Shown here: positions 4,932 to 9,648 of the stretch, in pieces
Layout: each line of letters starts with the position of its first letter
How positions within the stretch are numbered: position 1 is the first letter of the stretch
Source: a bacterium
Lineage (GTDB): Bacteria > Patescibacteria > ABY1 > BM507 > VMTK01
Direction: 5' to 3'
NCBI GenBank assembly: GCA_030641105.1
Contig: DAOWHZ010000012.1
Span: 1-9,648, forward strand
DNA length: 9,648 nt
Position numbers and translations under genes: made by a program
The notes under the pieces: model-generated
What the model saw: only the letters and a program-made list of their open reading frames with translations
Databases searched by the model: none
Told to the model about the DNA's origin: nothing

Positions 4932-6092
4932 ATGAAACTAATTAGCTTACAAGAAAATTTAAAACAAGGGCTTTTTGTGGTTAGTAATATTGCCGGCAAA
5001 AACATAAATTTACCAATACTTAACAATGTGTTGGTAAAAACCAAAGAGGGAAACATAAAATTAATTACTACCAACCTGGAAATAGGAATAATCCACACTG
5101 TTAGAGGCAAGATAGAGAAAGAGGGCAGTTTTACCGTGGACTCAAAAATATTTTCTGAGTGTGTTAATTTACTGCCTAATAAAAAAATAAATCTGGAGCA
5201 AAAAAACAATGATCTGTTAATAAACTGTGAAAACTATAAAACAAAAATAAAAGGGCAGTCTGCGGAAGAATATCCCTTAATTCCTGAAGTGGATAAAAAA
5301 ACATATTACAGCGCCCAAGTTGATGAATTTAAAAAAGCTTTAAGCCAGGCAATTTTTGCCGTGTCAACCAGCGAATCCAGGCTGGAGTTGTCCGGTGTTT
5401 TGTTCTGTTTTACTAATAACAGCTTAACAATGGCTGCCACTGATAGTTATCGTTTAGCTGAAAAAAGGGTTAAGATTAAGACCAATGGCAATGAAGACAA
5501 AAAAATTATCGTGCCGGCCAAAACTTTGCAGGAGTTAATCAGGATTTTGTCAGCCGGAACTGACGCAGAAGATGTTGGCAAGGAAACAGCGGAAATTAAA
5601 TTTTATTTATCAGAAAATCAGATTTTATTTATTTGCGGCTCAACTGAACTGGTTTCCCGCTTGATTGAGGGCCAATATCCGGATTATAAACAAATTATTC
5701 CTACTAACATTAAGACTAATATTATTATTGACCGCGCAGAGTTGGTTCGCGCGGTTAAAGTTGCTTCGCTTTTTTCCAAAACCGGCATTAATGACATTAA
5801 CATGGATTTCCCGGTCGGCAAGAGCCAGGTTGTTATATCCGCGGTTTCCGGCCAAACCGGAGAAAATATTACTAAACTTGACGCTAAAGTAAGCGGCAAT
5901 GATAATAGCATTGTAATTAATTACCGCTATTTTCTGGATGGATTAAATAATATTGACGGTGAGACGATTAAGATTGAAGTGGTTGACGCTAATACGCCTT
6001 GTATTTTAAAGCCGCTTTCTTCTGAAGGAGCTCCTGCTGATAAGGAAAAGGATGGGGATTATTTGTATATTATTATGCCGATTAAGCAGTGA
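4932..6092 (+). CDS. dnaN: DNA polymerase III beta subunit (sliding clamp)
   Basis: DnaN forms the dimeric ring that tethers replicative polymerase to DNA and docks partner proteins. The product is 386 residues, close to the usual length, with the three repeated clamp folds at about 1-125, 130-250 and 255-386. Family landmarks include NLPILNNVLVKT near residues 26-37, AATDSYRLAEKRV near 168-180, RLIEGQYPDYKQIIP near 242-256, and the C-terminal YLYIIMPIKQ, which forms part of the partner-binding pocket. The start ATG at 4932 gives the standard MKLISLQENL opening; only a weak TAAAG precedes it, with no real Shine-Dalgarno. It follows dnaA across the origin-like region and ends before the hairpin terminator at 6198. 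Confidence 0.97.
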   Translation: MKLISLQENLKQGLFVVSNIAGKNINLPILNNVLVKTKEGNIKLITTNLEIGIIHTVRGKIEKEGSFTVDSKIFSECVNLLPNKKINLEQKNNDLLINCENYKTKIKGQSAEEYPLIPEVDKKTYYSAQVDEFKKALSQAIFAVSTSESRLELSGVLFCFTNNSLTMAATDSYRLAEKRVKIKTNGNEDKKIIVPAKTLQELIRILSAGTDAEDVGKETAEIKFYLSENQILFICGSTELVSRLIEGQYPDYKQIIPTNIKTNIIIDRAELVRAVKVASLFSKTGINDINMDFPVGKSQVVISAVSGQTGENITKLDAKVSGNDNSIVINYRYFLDGLNNIDGETIKIEVVDANTPCILKPLSSEGAPADKEKDGDYLYIIMPIKQ

Positions 6093-6110
6093 GGTTGATT
6101 TATGATTTTT

Positions 6111-6130
6111 GATTGTAGATTTAAGATTTA
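6111..6130. repeat. Solo copy of the GATTGCAGATTTAAGATTTA repeat
   Basis: GATTGTAGATTTAAGATTTA differs at one base from a segment of copy B (reverse strand of 2755-2835) and closely matches copy A. No inverted partner is seen nearby, so this may be half of an element, or a decayed one. Confidence 0.6.
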
Positions 6131-6197
6131 ACAAAGAAGCAATAAGCTAATATTCATTAGAAGTAGACACATTATATTAAATAACACAAGGAGGGAC

Positions 6198-6223
6198 AAA
6201 CCTGCTCTTATTGGCGGGTTTTT
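6198..6223 (+). terminator. Rho-independent terminator after dnaN
   Basis: AAACCTGC (6198-6205) pairs with GCGGGTTT (6214-6221), giving an 8-bp stem with one G-U pair and an 8-base loop, followed by a T5 tract (6219-6223). It lies about 105 bases past the dnaN stop and 27 bases before the next start, so it should separate dnaN from the surface protein gene. Confidence 0.75.
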
Positions 6224-6250
6224 AATTAAAAATTAAGTTGCTCAAAGTTT

Positions 6251-9100
6251 ATGTTTAAAAAATTCACAATTATTTTTATAACTCTTGGCATTATTTTAAC
6301 GCCTTACTCTTTTGATTTTCCAGAAATCAATAATTTACATGCCCAAACAGAAATTTATTGCAGCGAAACAATCAGCCAAAGCATTACTTGGTATGCAAGC
6401 AGCAGCCCCTATATTATTTCCGGTGATTATCATCTTCGCATTTTACCAGGAGTTGTTTTAACTATTGAGCCAGGCGTAACAGTTAAATTTAGTGAAAATG
6501 GCGGATTAGCAGTGAATGGAGGAGAAATTATAGCCAAAGGCACAGAAGAAAATCCAATAATTTTTACCGCCAACCATGGTTCAAATTATACTCGGTCAGG
6601 CGGCTGGTTATCAATTGAAGTCTACAACCAGGGTAAAATTACTCTAGATTATGCAGTAGTTGAATATGGTGGATTTATACAACATTATGAGCGTTTGGAC
6701 AACAAAATATTTAAGCCAAATACAGCTTTAGCTCAAGATTATTATTATGATGATTTTACCGGCGCTATTACAATATCTGGATCAGAGGCAAATATTAATA
6801 ATTCTATTATTGCCAGCAGTACTATTGGCTTAAAAGTTATGGATTTTTATGGTTATGGCCCCTCTGATTACGCCACCTCAACTGTTTCTGTTCATAATTC
6901 AGAGATTTATGATAATGATAGATATGGGATAAAAAATATAGGGAGCAGTCAAGTTGACGCTATTTATAACTGGTGGGGAGATGATTCCGGGCCTATACAT
7001 CCTGATAACCCAGATGGAACAGGAGATAGAATCAGCGGCGATGTTTTATTTGACCCTTGGATTGGCAAGCAGGAGGCAGAAGAAATAGACCCTCTAATCC
7101 TGCAATATGAACCAATTTTATATCTTCATCCAAATGAAACTTATCAGCCAATGAATGTTGAGGCCTATGTGAATCATTGTTCGTTGTGGGATTATAACGA
7201 GATTACTCCTGATAAGCCGTTAAAGGAAGAAAGTGCAGATAATCCTATTACTTTAGATGATTTGAATTTTGAGGGCATAGATTCATCTGATTATTATTTG
7301 CAGTTTAGTGAAGAATTAGCTGAAGGGTTAACTTTGGGCAAGCTACCTGATCCAAGCAAGGCCGATGATGAATATAAGCAAATGAAGAATAACAATGAAG
7401 TAAAATATACTTATTATACTCGAAAAATGATTGATACCGTTGATGAAACAGGTGAGGGATATATTGTCCTGCAGTATTGGTATTTTTACGCGTTTAATGA
7501 TTGGAAAGAAAAAGATGGCTTTAACAACCATGAAGGTGATTGGGAATGTGTAATGATTTTTATAAACCCAAAAGAAGATAATCAACCTAAATATATTGCT
7601 TATTCGTCACATCATAATAGAGGACGAATAGAAGAGCCATGGCAGCTTCAATACACTTCTGTAAGAAGATCATGGGATAGCGCTGAAGTAGTAAAACAAG
7701 CTGATAATGTTATTTCATTTGTCGGCGTAGGATCACATGCTAATTATCCTAATAATGGTGATAATGGCATTCATCCAGTCCCTCTTTTCCCCAATGATCA
7801 AACCTCATATAATGGATTGCATTTTGAAAAAGACGATTGGGAAGATATTGTTGTATTTGAAGAAAATAATTTCCCAAAATGGCTTACAGAATATCATGGT
7901 AGATGGGGAGTAATGAATAGAAAATACGGTTTTCAGGGATGCAATCATCCTTATCCTTCACAGTATAACAGATTCGCAGATCCTATTATATGGGCAGGCG
8001 TAGATAAAGTAGGAAAAAAAACTGTAGTTGAAATAGGTATTAATACTTATAATTTTGCCAAACAAAAAACAAAACTGGTCATTGATGCAATAAATACGGG
8101 CAAAACAATTCTTGTTGATTTACACGATGAAATCATTCAATTTGGCCAAAACCTTAAAGAAATCGTTTTTTTGCCTCATTTCTGGGACATAGAATCAAAT
8201 TTAGAAAATAATAATTTTGATGCGGATGTAAGTTTTGAATATGATTCTGATGAAATAGAAATTTTAGGTGTAGATGAAAATAATTTAATTGTTTTTCACT
8301 ATGACGAAGCAAATAATTTCTGGGAAAAAATTCCTTCGGTAGTTGATGTATCAAACAAGGTAATTACATTTTTTACCACTCACTTCTCCAGATACGCTAT
8401 TGGCGTGGAAAAGTGGCAGAATATTACTGAAGATGTTAAAATCATTAAAATGCCAAGCCGTTATAATCGCGAAATTAACATTAAGCAAGTCAAAGTTAAA
8501 ATGAAAAACCAAACCAAAGAAAACATTACTAATGATTTAAAGTTAATAATTAAAGATATTAACAAACAAGGTGTGGAATTGGTTAATGCGACCGGCATAA
8601 CTACAGACGGCTATCCATATATAGAAGCAAGTGAGCCATATAATCACTGTATTTTTACAGGTGATGAACAAGATATTCCTGAACCCTTAACTAAGAAAGG
8701 ATTGCTGTCAAGGTTAATTAAAAGAAAAATAAAACAAAAAAAGCTCTTGTCAAAAAAGCTTTGTGAAAAAATAATCAGCCAATATCCTGAATTAGAAGAT
8801 AAATTTCAATATATTTTGCCGCCTAACAGATTTACCCAACCCATTACATTGGAATTTAGTTTGCCAATTAAGAAAACCAAAGTTATTAAAAGGCGCGGTC
8901 AAGAGATTACTATTTATATCCCGGAGTTTAGACGCTTTGATTTTGAAGTAGAATTGAGGAATAATGTTGTGGGGGGGGGTAAAAAAATAGAAATAAAAAA
9001 TTTCGTGGTAAATACTGCGGGATTTTTTTGTAATATAAATTTAACTGAATCCACTCAGGACAATAAATCCAAAAAGACTTGTAGTAATAATAACTATTAA
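6251..9100 (+). CDS. Large secreted surface protein: beta-helix, Vps62-like and Ig-like domains
   Basis: The 949-residue product starts with a signal peptide (MFKKFTIIFITLGIILTPYS) and a probable cleavage after LHA at residue 31. Residues about 40-275 look like a right-handed beta-helix: LTIEPGVTVKF, GGEIIAKGTEENPIIFT and the strand-ending NWWGDDSGP (240-248). Residues about 283-580 match the Vps62-like family, with LQYWYFYAFN, NHEGDWECVMIF (426-437), YSSHHNRG and GVGSHANYP (492-500). Then comes a segment ending FWEKIPSVV...THFSRYAIG (690-718), and an Ig-like part with GVELVNATGITTDGYPYI (774-791) and LPPNRFTQPITLEFSLP, interrupted by a Lys-rich insert (about 796-852). No cell-wall anchor or C-terminal membrane helix is seen, so it is probably secreted. 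A G9 tract lies near the end. Function unknown; Vps62-like does not imply vacuolar sorting here. No Shine-Dalgarno precedes the ATG. Confidence 0.85.
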   Translation: MFKKFTIIFITLGIILTPYSFDFPEINNLHAQTEIYCSETISQSITWYASSSPYIISGDYHLRILPGVVLTIEPGVTVKFSENGGLAVNGGEIIAKGTEENPIIFTANHGSNYTRSGGWLSIEVYNQGKITLDYAVVEYGGFIQHYERLDNKIFKPNTALAQDYYYDDFTGAITISGSEANINNSIIASSTIGLKVMDFYGYGPSDYATSTVSVHNSEIYDNDRYGIKNIGSSQVDAIYNWWGDDSGPIHPDNPDGTGDRISGDVLFDPWIGKQEAEEIDPLILQYEPILYLHPNETYQPMNVEAYVNHCSLWDYNEITPDKPLKEESADNPITLDDLNFEGIDSSDYYLQFSEELAEGLTLGKLPDPSKADDEYKQMKNNNEVKYTYYTRKMIDTVDETGEGYIVLQYWYFYAFNDWKEKDGFNNHEGDWECVMIFINPKEDNQPKYIAYSSHHNRGRIEEPWQLQYTSVRRSWDSAEVVKQADNVISFVGVGSHANYPNNGDNGIHPVPLFPNDQTSYNGLHFEKDDWEDIVVFEENNFPKWLTEYHGRWGVMNRKYGFQGCNHPYPSQYNRFADPIIWAGVDKVGKKTVVEIGINTYNFAKQKTKLVIDAINTGKTILVDLHDEIIQFGQNLKEIVFLPHFWDIESNLENNNFDADVSFEYDSDEIEILGVDENNLIVFHYDEANNFWEKIPSVVDVSNKVITFFTTHFSRYAIGVEKWQNITEDVKIIKMPSRYNREINIKQVKVKMKNQTKENITNDLKLIIKDINKQGVELVNATGITTDGYPYIEASEPYNHCIFTGDEQDIPEPLTKKGLLSRLIKRKIKQKKLLSKKLCEKIISQYPELEDKFQYILPPNRFTQPITLEFSLPIKKTKVIKRRGQEITIYIPEFRRFDFEVELRNNVVGGGKKIEIKNFVVNTAGFFCNINLTESTQDNKSKKTCSNNNY
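8642..8729 (+). repeat. Direct repeat, copy 1 (inside the surface protein gene)
   Basis: These 88 bases match 9561-9648 at 77 positions, the second copy being cut by the window edge. They encode NHCIFTGDEQDIPEPLTKKG and the following Lys-rich stretch, the beginning of the insert that interrupts the Ig-like domain. Confidence 0.9.
8971..8979 (+). repeat. G9 homopolymer in the surface protein gene
   Basis: Nine G bases encode part of VVGGGKK (residues 907-912). They are followed by T and an A7 run. Losing or gaining one G brings a stop codon within a few codons (TAG after loss, TAA after gain), so length changes here would truncate the last ~38 residues. Confidence 0.95.
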
Positions 9101-9466
9101 TATAAAAGGATATTTAATTTTAACTTTTTTTCTATGAAAAGTTATAAATATTAGTATTAAAAGACCAATATAATAAATTATCAAATATAAATAGAAGAGA
9201 ATGTCAATAAATTCATATAATATTTCTACACCTTTAATTCCTCCGATGATAAATAATCCTATTGGTAGCTGAAACAAGAACAGTGGTATTATACTTTGAA
9301 GGCTTGAATTGGGGTTTATTTTTGAAAGAATGTCTATTCCACATAAACATACCAAAGCAAGCACCACTCCCAACACCACCCCCCAAACCCACCTTCTCCG
9401 ATACCAAGGAATTTTTTCCTCTGTAATATTATTATTTTTTTTCTCTGGTTTTTGATTTTTAAACAT
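9041..9466 (-). CDS. Four-helix membrane protein, unknown function
   Basis: I do not recognise a family. From the ATG at 9466 the product is 141 residues: a Lys/Asn-rich N-terminus (MFKNQKPEKKNNN), the basic motif WYRRRWVW at 21-28, and hydrophobic segments at about 27-48, 59-80, 84-110 and 119-140 with a basic loop HRKKVKIK between the last two. A TTG at 9529 would add 21 residues, but the ATG gives the more typical start for such proteins. No Shine-Dalgarno is visible. The gene converges on the surface protein gene and their last 60 bases overlap, which is unusual and may mean the surface gene's tail is frame-altered. It lies between the surface gene and the downstream duplicated fragment. 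Confidence 0.7.
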   Translation of the reverse strand: MFKNQKPEKKNNNITEEKIPWYRRRWVWGVVLGVVLALVCLCGIDILSKINPNSSLQSIIPLFLFQLPIGLFIIGGIKGVEILYEFIDILFYLYLIIYYIGLLILIFITFHRKKVKIKYPFILIVIITTSLFGFIVLSGFS

Positions 9467-9488
9467 AATAATTAATTTAGGATTAAGA

Positions 9489-9648
9489 ATGATGTTTTTA
9501 TTATTGCATAAGATTATAAGAAAAGCCAATATAGAAAAGCTAACAATGAATTTATTAAAAAATCATTGTATTTTTACAGGCAATGAACAAGATATTCCTG
9601 AAACTCTGGCCAAGAAAGGATTGCTGTCAAAATTAATTAAAAGAAAAA
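9489..9648 (+). CDS. Partial ORF homologous to the surface protein C-terminal insert
   Basis: An open frame beginning ATG ATG at 9489 (or ATG at 9546, MNLLKNHCIFTG) runs off the right edge. From 9561 it encodes NHCIFTGNEQDIPETLAKKG and onwards, 29 residues with four differences from residues 798-826 of the upstream surface protein. Of 11 base differences most are silent, so the frame appears to have been under selection rather than drifting. Upstream of 9561 there is no similarity to the surface gene. This may be a second, truncated paralogue, a reserve C-terminal cassette or a dead fragment; the edge hides which. Confidence 0.45.
   Translation, partial: MMFLLLHKIIRKANIEKLTMNLLKNHCIFTGNEQDIPETLAKKGLLSKLIKRK
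9561..9648 (+). repeat. Direct repeat, copy 2 (edge of window)
   Basis: This is the partner of 8642-8729 in the same orientation, 919 bases downstream, and is still matching at the last base of the window, so the full duplication is longer than shown. Confidence 0.9.

Noticed and set aside
5640..5911. Three frames overlapping dnaN
   Set aside because: They are shadows of the well-supported dnaN frame in a region of clear clamp homology.
7343..7585. Minus-strand 80-residue hydrophobic frame
   Set aside because: It is antisense to the HEGDWE region of the Vps62-like domain, so its hydrophobicity reflects the complement of acidic codons.
8154..8354. Minus-strand 66-residue His/Leu-rich frame
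   Set aside because: It is a shadow of the surface gene, with composition expected from antisense of its Asp/Glu/Asn-rich codons.
9467..9529. TTG-initiated extension of the four-helix protein
   Set aside because: The ATG at 9466 gives a more typical polar N-terminus, and the extension overlaps the divergent ORF start.

Overview
The window is AT-rich and carries the conserved gene neighbourhood around a bacterial replication origin: rpmH-rnpA-yidD-yidC leftward, dnaA-dnaN rightward. The short YidC without a periplasmic domain, the missing Shine-Dalgarno sequences, the small membrane ORFs and the multidomain surface protein together suggest a Candidate Phyla Radiation (Patescibacteria/Parcubacteria-like) genome. 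That assignment is inference from gene style, because no rRNA is present.

Layout. Minus strand, read right to left from about 2850: rpmH (bL34, absent from simple long-ORF lists), rnpA, yidD, yidC, a two-helix small membrane protein, and the N-terminal part of murI, which runs off the left edge. Plus strand: dnaA (3143-4494, broken by a one-base deletion-like frameshift in an A7 run), an origin-like intergenic region, dnaN (4932-6092), a dnaN terminator, then a 949-residue secreted protein (6251-9100) with a beta-helix-like N-terminus, a Vps62-like HEGDWE/SHANY domain and Ig-like C-terminal parts. A four-helix membrane protein (9041-9466, minus) converges on it and overlaps its last 60 bases. 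At the right edge a second copy of part of the surface gene begins (9561-9648).

How it fits together. RpmH and RnpA belong to translation and RNase P. YidD and YidC serve membrane protein insertion. DnaA and DnaN are the initiator and sliding clamp, and the dnaA-dnaN gap holds DnaA-box-like sites, a GC cluster, a run of TTA/CTA trinucleotides and AT-rich DNA, closely resembling a Bacillus-type basal unwinding element.

The most unusual feature is a dense set of inverted repeats. Most gaps in this gene cluster are filled by a long palindrome that ends about 0-12 bases before the next start codon, and those start codons lack a Shine-Dalgarno. Two perfect 58-60 bp palindromes share a 34-base core but have different, still perfectly palindromic, outer arms. 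One of them lies in frame inside murI and adds about 18 residues to the protein.
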